Shown one piece after another: positions 17,961-26,865 of a stretch of DNA of 64,000 nucleotides. Origin of the DNA: Roseobacter sp. SK209-2-6 (GTDB taxonomy: Bacteria; Pseudomonadota; Alphaproteobacteria; Rhodobacterales; Rhodobacteraceae); the NCBI RefSeq assembly GCF_000169455.1, contig NZ_AAYC01000011.1:62001-126000 (forward strand), written 5' to 3'. The notes under the pieces were generated by a model. The model searched no databases and was not told the DNA's origin. It saw only the letters and a list, made by a program, of their open reading frames with translations. The translations under genes and the position numbers were made by a program. Position 1 is the first letter of the stretch; each line of letters opens with the position of its first letter.

Positions 17961-17974
17961 GTGATAAAGATCAC
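17961..17974. promoter_or_regulatory. FNR/CRP-like palindrome at the Lrp gene
   Basis: GTGAT, AAAG, ATCAC: a perfect 5-4-5 palindrome 3 bp ahead of the Lrp start codon. The core TGATN4ATCA equals that of FNR-type sites, but the outer bases are G/C rather than T/A, so a CRP-like or unrelated binder is possible. Confidence 0.4.
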
Positions 17975-18072
17975 AAATGGGGGTGCAGGCAACCAAATTC
18001 GTCACCCCTGCGTGAGTATTGCGGCGATTTGGAGCCTCATCACTGTAAGTAGCAACGCTTGCAGGAGATCCC

Positions 18073-18113
18073 AAGGTCAGGCGCTGCCCCTTCAAAAGGC
18101 CGGGCAGCGCCTG
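18073..18113. repeat. Dispersed repeat B, copy 2, perfect 12-bp hairpin
   Basis: CAGGCGCTGCCC (18078-18089) and GGGCAGCGCCTG (18102-18113) pair perfectly around 12 bases. The left part AAGGTCAGGCGCTGCCC also occurs at 3007-3023. It lies between the M24 gene and the Lrp gene, where it could end the upstream transcript. Confidence 0.7.
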
Positions 18114-18190
18114 TCAAGAAAACCGTTTCGGATTCTCAGAACGAGGCTCTCGGTGCCATTTGAAGGGGGCGGTCTGCGGTCATTAGGGTA

Positions 18191-19369
18191 TCAGCCCAGA
18201 ACCGGGAGTTCCGGCGCGGCGCGTTTGGTCAGCATCTCGGCGCCGTCAGCGCGGATCACGATGTTCTCCTCATGCACCATGATGCGGCCCTGGCCGTAAC
18301 CGAGAGAGGGCTCCAGCGTCAGCACCATGCCCTCTTTCAGCTCGGTCTGGTCAAAGGCTGCATGCGAGGGCTGTTCGGTCAGCTGCATGCCGAGGCCATG
18401 GCCCAGCCGCCCGATGTCGCCGCCCTGATCATCCATCTCCGCAATGACGCCCTGCATCGCCTGGAAGAGGCCGCTGCAGCTGTTGCCGGGACGCGCGGCG
18501 GCAAACCCGGCTTCTGTGGCGCGCCAGAGGGTGTCATAGGCGCGGCGGGACAGATCGTCCGGCGTGCCTATGGCCCAGTTGCGGTCAAAATCGCAAAAAT
18601 AGCCGTCCCAAGTAGAGCCCGTGTCCAGCATCAGGATATCCCCTTGCTGCAAGGGCCGGCGCGAGGGCGGGGAGATCACATCCTCATAGCCGCCCTGATC
18701 GGCGCCGCCGACCAGATAGGGCACATCATCTGCACCCTGCAAAAGCGCTTCGCGGCGGTAGGCGCGAAAGACCTCCTCCAGCGGCATGCCTGCCGAGACA
18801 AATTCCGGCACGCGCTCGAATGTGGCGGAGCCTATGCCGCAGATATGGCGCAACTTGGCGACCTCGGCCTCGGATTTCACCATGCGCAGGCCCTGCACCA
18901 GAGCGGTGGCATCGCCGAATTGCAACCCGGGCAATTGCGAGACCAGGCGCTCCCAATCGCCAAGCGGCATGCGCCAGCCGGTCTCATGGCCCTTCATGAT
19001 CCCCAGTGTGGCGCCGCGTTCCGCCAGAGGCGACAACAGCTCCGTCAGCAGCGAGATGCCGTCATTGGCAGGGTTGGGGGCGCTCCAGGTTCGGATGTCT
19101 TCGACCCAGGTCTGGCGCATCAGCGCCGCGCCGATTTCCGGGATCACCGCAATGGGCTTGCCGCTGGCGGGCAGAAACAGGAACCAGGGCCGGGTCGGGC
19201 TTTGCCAGAACAGGGTGTGGAAACCACTGAAATAGCGCACATCCGGCTCGCTGAGCAGCAGGATCCCGTCGAGCCCAGTCGCTGCCATCAGCGACTGGGC
19301 CTTTTCGGTGCGGGCCGCAAATTCCGCGGTCTCAAACCCGCGGGAAGGGGCGTCAGGCCGCATCCGCAC
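18191..19369 (-). CDS. M24-family metallohydrolase (Xaa-Pro peptidase/ectoine-hydrolase-like)
   Basis: A 392-residue pita-bread protein. A creatinase-like N-domain (about 15-150; GILLLSEPDVRYFSGF) precedes the M24 catalytic domain. Metal ligands are in place: Asp249 (LDTG), Asp260 (CDFDRN), His324 (GHGLG), Glu353 (LEP) and Glu367 (HEEN). The family includes aminopeptidase P, creatinase and ectoine hydrolase DoeA/EutD, all of which open an amide bond. It overlaps the ammonia-lyase gene by 17 bp and may start at GTG 19369 or ATG 19363. With an M20 deacylase and an ammonia-lyase beside it, a role in dismantling an amide-linked diamino acid is more likely than general peptide turnover. Confidence 0.85.
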   Translation of the reverse strand: MRMRPDAPSRGFETAEFAARTEKAQSLMAATGLDGILLLSEPDVRYFSGFHTLFWQSPTRPWFLFLPASGKPIAVIPEIGAALMRQTWVEDIRTWSAPNPANDGISLLTELLSPLAERGATLGIMKGHETGWRMPLGDWERLVSQLPGLQFGDATALVQGLRMVKSEAEVAKLRHICGIGSATFERVPEFVSAGMPLEEVFRAYRREALLQGADDVPYLVGGADQGGYEDVISPPSRRPLQQGDILMLDTGSTWDGYFCDFDRNWAIGTPDDLSRRAYDTLWRATEAGFAAARPGNSCSGLFQAMQGVIAEMDDQGGDIGRLGHGLGMQLTEQPSHAAFDQTELKEGMVLTLEPSLGYGQGRIMVHEENIVIRADGAEMLTKRAAPELPVLG

Positions 19370-20546
19370 CCTCCATGATCTGCGCGAAGATGGCCGGGTC
19401 GGTCACACCCTCAGAGCCGATGAGCAAAACGCGGGAGTTTGCGTCCAGGCCCAGCTTGGCAGAGAGATCCGCGTCCTGCCGCGCTGCGATCAGGGCGGCG
19501 AGGCCCGCAATGGCGCTTTCGCCGGCCTCAATGGCCTCATCGCCGGGCAGTGGGCGGGCCAGCAGGCGCACCGCCGGGGCCACCAGGCTTTCGGGCATGG
19601 TGAGGAAGTCATCAGCCTCTTCGCTCAGCACTTCCCAGGCCATGCCGGAGGGCTCGCCGCAGGAAAGGCCCGCCATCAGGGTTTCTTCCTGGATGGCAAA
19701 ATTGGTGGCCTCGCCGTTGCGCGCGCTCTCAAAGAGGCAGGCAGCCAATTCAGGCTCCACGATGACCACGCGTGGACCTTCTTTGCCCCAGTGCTGGCGC
19801 AGGCCCGCGACGACGCCCGCCGCCAAGCCGCCGACGCCGCCCTGCAGGAAGACATGGCTGGGGGGCGTGCCAAGACTGTTGCAGATCTCGCTGGTCATCA
19901 CGCCATAGCCGGCCATAACGTCGCGGGGCGGTTCGGAGTATCCCTCCCAGGAAGTGTCGGAGACCACGAACCAGCCGTTTTCTTCGGCCTCGGTCTTGGC
20001 CAGCACCACGGATTCATCGTAATCTCCAGTGATGCGGATCACCTCGGCGCCCAACTCTCGCATGGCTTCGGCACGGCCTTCGCTGACCTCGGCGTGGATA
20101 TAGATCCGGCAGGGGGCGCCAAAGCGCTGGCAGCCCCAGGCGAGGGAGCGGCCATGGTTGCCGTCGGTGGCAGAGACCAGGGTGATCTTGGCCGCCTCGT
20201 CCTTGTATTTGCCCAGGCGGATGTCTTCGAGGCTGACTTCCTGGCCCAGCTTGGCCGAGATCTGGCGCTGCAGCACGCGCAGTGCTGCGTAAGAGCCGCC
20301 AAGCGCTTTGAAACTGCCAAGGCCAAAGCGTGGACCTTCGTGTTTGTAGTGGATCTCACCCACGCCGATGGCGGCGGCGAGGGCCGAAAGAGAGACCAGC
20401 GGCGTGGGCGCATAGCCCTCCCACTGGGTGATCTCGGCGCGGGAATTGGCGAAATCCTCGACTGAGAGGACCCGGAAGGCGGCGTCACCCTCTTTGCGGG
20501 TGGCGGCGATATGGCCCAGTTTGGCAGCAGGCAGAAGATCTGACAT
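19353..20546 (-). CDS. dpaL: Diaminopropionate ammonia-lyase
   Basis: A 397-residue fold-type II PLP enzyme. DpaL converts 2,3-diaminopropionate to pyruvate and two ammonia. PLP binds Lys80 in RFGLGSFKALGG, a DpaL-specific setting. SATDGNHGRS (125-134) holds the catalytic Asp128, and QGGVGGLAAG is the phosphate-binding glycine loop. Length agrees with E. coli YgeX. It stands between the M24 and M20 genes in the same orientation, 95 bp from the M20 gene. Confidence 0.9.
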   Translation of the reverse strand: MSDLLPAAKLGHIAATRKEGDAAFRVLSVEDFANSRAEITQWEGYAPTPLVSLSALAAAIGVGEIHYKHEGPRFGLGSFKALGGSYAALRVLQRQISAKLGQEVSLEDIRLGKYKDEAAKITLVSATDGNHGRSLAWGCQRFGAPCRIYIHAEVSEGRAEAMRELGAEVIRITGDYDESVVLAKTEAEENGWFVVSDTSWEGYSEPPRDVMAGYGVMTSEICNSLGTPPSHVFLQGGVGGLAAGVVAGLRQHWGKEGPRVVIVEPELAACLFESARNGEATNFAIQEETLMAGLSCGEPSGMAWEVLSEEADDFLTMPESLVAPAVRLLARPLPGDEAIEAGESAIAGLAALIAARQDADLSAKLGLDANSRVLLIGSEGVTDPAIFAQIMEGADAA

Positions 20547-20641
20547 CGGACGGTCCTTTGGAGTTTGAAGCGCGGGATCCGGCCAGACCGGCCCCGGTTT
20601 TTTGCGGTATGCGATTAGGCCCCGCAGGGAGTGGGGCCGGA

Positions 20642-21781
20642 TTATGCGGGCAGGCGGTTGCGCACCAATGCGGCCCAGAGGTCCGAGCCGATCGGCAGGA
20701 GTGCGTCGTTGAAATCATAATCATCGGAATGCAACGGCTGGCCTTGGGGGCCCTCCTCACCATTGCCCAGAAGCATAAAGCAGCCCGGAACCGCAGCGCA
20801 GAAATGGGCGAAATCCTCGGAGAAGCTCATCGGTGTGCGGTTGCTGATGGTGTCGAGATCCATGCCGCGCGCCGTGGCGGCCACCGCAGCGGTGGGCTCT
20901 GGGGCGTTGATGGTCTCGATGAATTCGGTGTTGAATGTCATGTCTGCCGAAATGCCATGGGTGGCGGCTACGCCTTGCACGATCTGGCGCATGAAGCGCT
21001 CGACGGCCTCACGGTCTTCCGGCGCACGGGCGCGCACGTCGCCTTTCAGCGTTGCGGTGCCGGGCAGAACATTGCGCTGCCCGTCGGTGAGGAACTCTGT
21101 CACCGAGACAACCGCTCCGGCACCGGGTGCCAGTTTGCGCGAGACGATTGTTTGCAGCGCCAGCACCAGCTCCGCGCCCACGGTGATGGCATCCACCCCG
21201 ACCTGCGGCATCGAGGCATGCCCGCCCTGGCCATGAATAGTGATCTCAAACAGGCTCTCGCTGGAGCAGATCAGCCCCGGCCGGGTGGAGACCTGACCCA
21301 GCGGTGCTCCGGGCAGATTGTGGATGGCAAAGACCTCTTCCATCGGGAAACGTTCCAGCACGCCCTCAGCAATCATCGCCTTGGCGCCGAGGCCGTGCTC
21401 CTCATTGGGCTGAAAGATAAAGACCACGGTGCCGTCAAAGCCGGGATCGGCGGCAAGCTTCTCTGCCGCCCCCAGGAGCATGGTCATATGGCCGTCATGG
21501 CCGCAGGCATGCATGACGCCGGGATTTTGCGAGACATAGCCGTGGCTGCTGGCCTCAGTGATCGGCAGCGCATCCATATCGGCGCGCAGGCCGATAGCGC
21601 GATTGCCGCTGCCCGCCCGCAAAAGGCCGATCACGCCGCAGCCTTCGTCATGCACCTCAAGACCCAGGCCGCGCAGATGCCGGGCGACCTTCGCTTTGGT
21701 GCGGTGCTCGTCAAAGCCCAGCTCCGGGTCCTGGTGAAAGGCCTGACGCATCTGGGTCAAACGCTGGTGCAACTCATCCAT
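20642..21781 (-). CDS. M20-family amidohydrolase/deacylase
   Basis: A 379-residue zinc amidohydrolase of the M20D (hippurate hydrolase, N-acyl amino acid deacylase) branch. Metal-binding motifs are visible: LRADMDALP, MHACGHDGH around 92-100 and FQPNEEHGLGAK. A dimerisation domain lies at about 178-290. DoeB/EutE of ectoine breakdown belong to the same family. First gene of the M20-dpaL-M24 row, it could remove an acyl group from a diamino acid before DpaL acts. The substrate is inferred from neighbours only. Confidence 0.87.
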   Translation of the reverse strand: MDELHQRLTQMRQAFHQDPELGFDEHRTKAKVARHLRGLGLEVHDEGCGVIGLLRAGSGNRAIGLRADMDALPITEASSHGYVSQNPGVMHACGHDGHMTMLLGAAEKLAADPGFDGTVVFIFQPNEEHGLGAKAMIAEGVLERFPMEEVFAIHNLPGAPLGQVSTRPGLICSSESLFEITIHGQGGHASMPQVGVDAITVGAELVLALQTIVSRKLAPGAGAVVSVTEFLTDGQRNVLPGTATLKGDVRARAPEDREAVERFMRQIVQGVAATHGISADMTFNTEFIETINAPEPTAAVAATARGMDLDTISNRTPMSFSEDFAHFCAAVPGCFMLLGNGEEGPQGQPLHSDDYDFNDALLPIGSDLWAALVRNRLPA

Positions 21782-21968
21782 GTTTTACGCTCGTCAATCG
21801 AAGGTTTGCATTGGCAATCAATGTAGCCCGGTTAGGCGACTAATGGCGTCAAAGTTTCAGCAGGCTGGCAGAGAAAAAGATCATGCTTGGGGTGTTCCGT
21901 GCGGAAAAACGGAATTCCGGTTTGCTCCTGCGCACTTCCCCGCTGACACTCTCTATGAGAATGCGCCG

Positions 21969-22820
21969 CTATTCAGAAACAGAGCGCAGATCAGACAGAC
22001 AGGATGCCACTTGCTGGTGTTGCTCCCGGGCGGGGCTGTCTTTCCTGCTGATCAGATAGCAGGGCAGGGAGAGTGGCTCGGATTGAGGCAGAAGGATCAG
22101 GCGGCCCTCTTCCAGGTGGGGGTCAACCAGGTATCGTGGAAAGAGCCCTTGACCACCACGTTTGAGCATATACCGCAAAGCCATGAGGCAATTGCCGAGA
22201 AACAAGTTCTGGCCTGTTTGCTGTGGAATGCGCTGTTGTACTGCGTTTCTGTAATGCTCACCCAAGTCGAGATTGATGAACAGCTGATCCTCTGCCCGGC
22301 CGCTTTCAGGAGGGGTCGCAACAGGAAGTAGGAGTTCTGGGGCAAGCTGCTGATGTGAAACCCGTGGATCGCCTGATTTTTCATGGCTGAGGGCCAGATC
22401 CAGGATATGGTTGCCGACCGCTTCGCCCATATCCAGCGTGTGATCAAAATTCAGCGCAAAAACCAGCTTGCCAAAACCTTGCTCTAACGCGATGGCAAGA
22501 TCCACCAGCAGCGGGTCCCAGATGCTGAGTTGCGCGCCAACCCGGAGCGAAAGGCGGGAAGTCATGCGATCAGGCAATTCAGTTGCTGCGATTTTCCAAA
22601 GGCTGACCATCTCCTGGGCGAAGGGACGGAACTCTTCACCAAATCGCGTCAAAGTGCTGCCAGAGGCGCCGCGTTCAAAAAGCTTGTTTGAGAGCGCATC
22701 TTCCAGGGTGCGAATACGGGCGCTCACAGTTGTCTGTGGAAGATTCAACTGGCGCGCGGCTGCGTGAAAGCCGCCGTGTTCGATAATTTGAAGAAAGGTT
22801 TCTATCGCTGCCATCTGCAT
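21969..22820 (-). CDS. LysR-family transcriptional regulator
   Basis: A 283-residue regulator. N-terminal winged helix (FLQIIEHGGFHAAARQLNLPQTTVSARIRTLE split over about 8-40) and a LysR substrate-binding domain (about 90-280). It is oriented like the M20 gene, with 187 bp between them, so it is not obviously the regulator of that island. On its other side lies 400 bp of AT-rich sequence and a chemoreceptor. Confidence 0.88.
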   Translation of the reverse strand: MQMAAIETFLQIIEHGGFHAAARQLNLPQTTVSARIRTLEDALSNKLFERGASGSTLTRFGEEFRPFAQEMVSLWKIAATELPDRMTSRLSLRVGAQLSIWDPLLVDLAIALEQGFGKLVFALNFDHTLDMGEAVGNHILDLALSHEKSGDPRVSHQQLAPELLLPVATPPESGRAEDQLFINLDLGEHYRNAVQQRIPQQTGQNLFLGNCLMALRYMLKRGGQGLFPRYLVDPHLEEGRLILLPQSEPLSLPCYLISRKDSPAREQHQQVASCLSDLRSVSE

Positions 22821-23238
22821 GAGATTGATATTTCATATCCTTGGCTCTGTTTCAATTTCCACATTTGGATGACAAAAAAATTTACGGCACCGAAATTTGT
22901 TTGAGGTTGTTCTGCCTGCAGCTGTTCAGCGGTTTAGCCAGGCATCTCGCTCTGAAGAGGGGTCAGAAAAGGTGACACGGTTCAAGAAAATGCTTCGCGA
23001 ATCGGTCAAAATGCACAGAGAGAGATTTCCGGAAAGGTTAAAATTTTAAATTATTTGAAAATATCTGAATCATCCAAAAGGATATATGCAGGATCAAAAT
23101 GAAACCTAATTAGCCGAAAAATCCCTTTTTTAAATGCATGAATTAACGGTGAAACAATCCTAGGCTGCAGTTGTCGAGTTGTTAACTAATTGGGGTGCAG
23201 CTGGGAGGTGAAAATGCGCCAAGTGAATGAGGAATGCC
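22821..23238. other. AT-rich intergenic region upstream of a chemoreceptor
   Basis: About 420 bp without a gene, clearly more AT-rich than its surroundings, especially 23035-23160. It should hold the promoter of the chemoreceptor and that of the LysR gene. A short palindrome ATCCAAAAGGAT lies near 23073. I could not identify a definite sigma-factor box. Confidence 0.5.
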
Positions 23239-25587
23239 ATGTTAGACATGCGATCGATGAAGCTTTCTAAGAAATTACCGCTCTTTATCGTAAGCTTCAG
23301 TATATTCATTGCTGCCGCTTTGATCAGCATCAGTGTGTATAATGTACAGCGATATGCCTATTCCAATATTCAAAATCAAATGTCTTCTTTGGTTTCTGAT
23401 AGAAAAGCTGCAATCAAACAGCTTATGGAAGGTGTCGATTCCGATCTGATGACCCTTGCAGCATCCCCTGCAACCTCCGAAGCACTGGAAGCTTTTAGCA
23501 AATCCTGGGCTGGTCTAGGAGGGAATGCAGAAGCAGCTCTGCAGAAATCCTACATTACCGATAACCCGAATGAGACCGGGTCCAAGCACCTGATGGATCG
23601 GGCACCGGGTAGTGAGGCCTATCATGAGGATCACTACCACTATCACTCCGGGCTCCGCACGCTGATTGATACCAAAGGTTACTATGATGCTTTCCTGATC
23701 AATCTAGAGGGCGATATTGTCTATTCGGTCTTCAAGGAAATGGACTATGCGACAAACCTTATGAATGGTGCGTATAAGGATTCTGGCCTGGGCCAGGTTT
23801 TCCGGGATGCAAAGCGCGGTAAACAAGGGGGGGTCTATTTCAACGACATGAAGCCCTATGCGCCAAGCTTTGGGGCCGCTGCAGCCTTTGTTGCCTCCCC
23901 GGTTTATAATCTGAAAGGCAAGCTGGTTGGTGTTGCTGCGCTGCAGATCCCGGTTGCGATGCTGGGTCAGATTGTCAACAACGTCGAAGGGCTTGGCGAA
24001 ACCACGCAGATTTATCTGGTTGGTTCCGATCATCTGGCACGCACAACTTCCCGTTTCGAAGGTGGGTATCAAGTGCTGGATCAGATGCCTGCCAGCGAAC
24101 ATATTGCTTCCGCTATGGATGGTAACAGTCATTTCTTTGAGGCGGCGACGGGGCTGGCCGGAAATGCGGCGGTCGCCTTTACCCGACCTCTCGACTTGGG
24201 CAATGCAAATTGGGCTATCATTGCGGAGCAGGACGTGAGTGAAATCATGGCTCCGGTAAACAACAAGCGCAATATACTGGTTGGGGTTGGTATTGGCGTA
24301 TCCATCCTCATGTCAGTGGCCGGCATGCTGTTTGCCCGTTCTATCACAGGACCCGTTGGCCGTATTTGCGAACAGATGAACGCGGTTTCCGCTGGTGATC
24401 TGGAGACCGAAGTGACCTCCGCCTCCCGTGGGGATGAGATCGGCGATATCGGTAAGACATTGGTTTCTATGCAGGCCGACCTAAAGCAGGCCCGGATCGC
24501 AGAAGATGCGCGCCGTGAGGACCAGAAGGCTCAGGCAAAAGTGGTCGAAACACTCAGTGCAGGTCTGCTGCGCCTGTCCAACGGCGACTTCTCTGAAGTG
24601 ATCAGAGAAGCCTTCCCCGGCGAGCATGAAAAGCTGCGGGCCGATTTCAACAAGACCGTTGAAACGCTAAGCAATACCGTAAGCCAGGTCATCGACAACG
24701 CCTCGAGCATTAGCAATGGTGCCGCTGAAATCAGCCAGTCCTCGGATGATCTCTCTCATCGGACCGAAAGCCAGGCGGCAACACTGGAAGAGACCGCAGC
24801 GGCCCTGGAAGAGCTGACCGCATCAGTCAAATCCGCTGCTGAAGGCGCCCGTAGTGTGGAAAACATTATGGGAGAAGCAAAAGCCGAGGCCGAAAATAGC
24901 GGTGAGGTTGTCCAGAGCGCGGTTGCGGCAATGACCGAGATCGAGCAGAGCTCCTCCAGCATTGCACAGATCATCTCGGTGATTGACGACATCGCCTTCC
25001 AGACCAACCTCTTGGCTCTGAACGCCGGGGTCGAAGCCGCACGGGCTGGCGAAGCGGGTAAGGGTTTTGCGGTTGTGGCCTCTGAAGTGCGTGCCCTGGC
25101 GCAGCGCTCCTCTGATGCGGCGATGGAGATCAAGACCCTGATCGGCGACAGCTCCAAACAGGTGGAGCGTGGCGTGGATCTGGTTGGCAAGGCCGGGGAG
25201 GCACTACATAGCATTGTGGAACGTGTCAGCCATATCTCCAGCCTGGTGACCGATATCGCTGAGGGCGCGGTGGAGCAGTCCACCGGCCTGGGCGAAATCA
25301 ACACCGGTGTGACCCAGCTGGATCAGGTGACCCAGCAGAATGCCGCCATGGTGGAAGAGGCAACGGCCGCAGGTCATATGCTGAAGACAGATGCGCAGAA
25401 TCTGACAGAACTGGTTGGCCGGTTCCGGGTGAAGGGAGGCAGCGTTATTGCAGCTCCAAAACCCAGTCAGGCAGCTTCTTCAACGCCTTCGGCCCATGGG
25501 GAAGATGACTGGGCGATGGAGCCTGCTGCGGCTGCTGCCACGGCTGTGGATGGAAATGCGGCCCAAAAGATGTGGGATGATTTCTAA
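23239..25587 (+). CDS. Methyl-accepting chemotaxis protein with periplasmic Cache-type sensor
   Basis: About 782 residues. A first membrane helix (about 14-36) is followed by a large periplasmic sensor (to about 330) reminiscent of dCache domains ([26 protein letters not shown]). A second helix (about 345-365), HAMP (about 366-420) and a long coiled-coil signalling domain come next. The kinase-contact tip contains [23 protein letters not shown]. The protein ends MWDDF, fitting the xWxxF tether bound by CheR/CheB. I choose the ATG at 23239 because GAGGA precedes it by 6-7 bases; another in-frame ATG lies at 23227. The ligand is unknown. Confidence 0.92.
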   Translation: MLDMRSMKLSKKLPLFIVSFSIFIAAALISISVYNVQRYAYSNIQNQMSSLVSDRKAAIKQLMEGVDSDLMTLAASPATSEALEAFSKSWAGLGGNAEAALQKSYITDNPNETGSKHLMDRAPGSEAYHEDHYHYHSGLRTLIDTKGYYDAFLINLEGDIVYSVFKEMDYATNLMNGAYKDSGLGQVFRDAKRGKQGGVYFNDMKPYAPSFGAAAAFVASPVYNLKGKLVGVAALQIPVAMLGQIVNNVEGLGETTQIYLVGSDHLARTTSRFEGGYQVLDQMPASEHIASAMDGNSHFFEAATGLAGNAAVAFTRPLDLGNANWAIIAEQDVSEIMAPVNNKRNILVGVGIGVSILMSVAGMLFARSITGPVGRICEQMNAVSAGDLETEVTSASRGDEIGDIGKTLVSMQADLKQARIAEDARREDQKAQAKVVETLSAGLLRLSNGDFSEVIREAFPGEHEKLRADFNKTVETLSNTVSQVIDNASSISNGAAEISQSSDDLSHRTESQAATLEETAAALEELTASVKSAAEGARSVENIMGEAKAEAENSGEVVQSAVAAMTEIEQSSSSIAQIISVIDDIAFQTNLLALNAGVEAARAGEAGKGFAVVASEVRALAQRSSDAAMEIKTLIGDSSKQVERGVDLVGKAGEALHSIVERVSHISSLVTDIAEGAVEQSTGLGEINTGVTQLDQVTQQNAAMVEEATAAGHMLKTDAQNLTELVGRFRVKGGSVIAAPKPSQAASSTPSAHGEDDWAMEPAAAAATAVDGNAAQKMWDDF

Positions 25588-25614
25588 ATACGCCTGACCT
25601 TACAGGACACGGGT

Positions 25615-25655
25615 TAACCGCTCTCTGCCTAGGTGGCTGGGGGCGGTTATCTATT
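25615..25655 (+). terminator. Possible terminator after the chemoreceptor
   Basis: TAACCGC and GCGGTTA can pair over a 21-base loop, followed by TCTATTTTT. The stem is only 7 bp and overlaps the end of the converging AraC gene, so support is modest. Confidence 0.4.
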
Positions 25656-26735
25656 TTTGGTGGGGCGGCTTGAACCCCTTTCCTGTGCTTTGGCACGACA
25701 GTCAGAAGGGGTTTGATCATAGGCTCTTTTGAACTCACGATAGAAATTTGACCGGGTTAGAAAGCCGGATTGCCGGGCGATTTCTCCAATGTTGAGCGTG
25801 CTGCCTCGCAGTAGGTTGGCCGCATGTTCCAGTCGAAAACCATTGACATATTGCGAGATATTCATGCCTTGGCTTTGATTGATTGCGGTAGAGAGTGAGC
25901 GTTCAGGGACATGAAGGCGGCGCGCCAGCCGTTGCACGGTGAGTTCGGGATCTAGGTATAACTGGGATTCCAGCAGTAGTTTTCGCGTTGCCTGCTCTAA
26001 ACTTGCGGCTTCCCCCTGTTCGCCTGTATCGGTTTGTTGATCGGAGAGGGATACTCGGTTTGCGCGTGTCGATTGGGGCAATTTAACCAGCATGAGGATC
26101 AGCAGGGCGGCTAGGATGACAGAGCCAACCGACATCAATCCCATGGCATAGTGCAGATCTTGCAGGGCAAAACTCAGCGCTATCGCGCTGTCCAGAAGCA
26201 ACAGGCCCGCCAGCAGGAAAATCGCCCAGAGCATCCACCGGCGTAGCAGGCGCGCGGTGTCGAACCTAGCTTGAATCAAAGCATCTGCACCCTGATGGTG
26301 CAGGCGCAGGATAAGCAAAAGGTACGCGGTATAGCTGAGGGCAATCAGCAAATCGACCAGCCCCGATAGCTCCGACCCCAGAATTTGGCTGCCGACAGAG
26401 ATCAAAATGGCAAGTGTGGTGGCGATACTGATATGCCAGCCAATCAAACGTGAGGCGCGTCTGTCAGAAACAGCAAACAGCGCAAAGCCAATATAGGTCA
26501 GAGGCCCAGCAAACAACGGGAGTAGGCGCTGCAGAACGATCAGCTCGGAATATCCGTAGCCAAAGCGAAGCGAGACCAGTAGCGACTCCACTGCAAAAAG
26601 AAAAAACAGACCCGCAAAGACCCTGCTCGCCAGCGCATGGCCTATCTCCCGATGCCAGAGCAGCACCGAAACAGCAAAGCAGAGCGCTGCGGTGAACAGT
26701 GGGAGCGGCAGATCCAGTAGGGCGCTTTGACTCAT
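25647..26735 (-). CDS. AraC-family regulator with N-terminal membrane domain
   Basis: About 362 residues. The first 215 hold about seven hydrophobic segments, and the last 110 (from about 250) are an AraC/XylS double helix-turn-helix (LTVQRLARRLHVPERSLS, IGEIARQSGFLTRSNFYREF). Membrane-anchored AraC regulators are a known but minor type and sense a signal in or across the membrane. The start at 26735 is chosen for its AGAGGA site; a GTG seven codons upstream lacks one. It diverges from a secreted hydrolase, its likely target. Confidence 0.88.
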   Translation of the reverse strand: MSQSALLDLPLPLFTAALCFAVSVLLWHREIGHALASRVFAGLFFLFAVESLLVSLRFGYGYSELIVLQRLLPLFAGPLTYIGFALFAVSDRRASRLIGWHISIATTLAILISVGSQILGSELSGLVDLLIALSYTAYLLLILRLHHQGADALIQARFDTARLLRRWMLWAIFLLAGLLLLDSAIALSFALQDLHYAMGLMSVGSVILAALLILMLVKLPQSTRANRVSLSDQQTDTGEQGEAASLEQATRKLLLESQLYLDPELTVQRLARRLHVPERSLSTAINQSQGMNISQYVNGFRLEHAANLLRGSTLNIGEIARQSGFLTRSNFYREFKRAYDQTPSDCRAKAQERGSSRPTKNR

Positions 26736-26865
26736 TTGTCCTCTTTCTTGTCTCACTCTGTCCTGAAACCCGATTGAGGACAGGACAAACGCACTGATCG
26801 CATTGTTTCAACGATCTTCCTAGGCAATCTCCAGACCAGAACACATAGCAAACGGAGGATCCAAC

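Noticed and set aside
18191-19369. The M24 protein as the DMSP lyase DddP
   Set aside because: DddP belongs to the same fold family, but its longer N-terminus and its modified metal-site motifs are absent. This protein has the ordinary M24 ligand set.
19308-20465. A 385-codon frame on the plus strand over the M24 and ammonia-lyase genes
   Set aside because: It lies opposite complete catalytic motifs of both enzymes and has shadow-type composition.
23214-23272. A tiny frame behind GGGAGGTG just upstream of the chemoreceptor, possibly a leader peptide
   Set aside because: It is only about 18 codons and overlaps the receptor start. The ribosome site is good, but nothing shows that it is translated.
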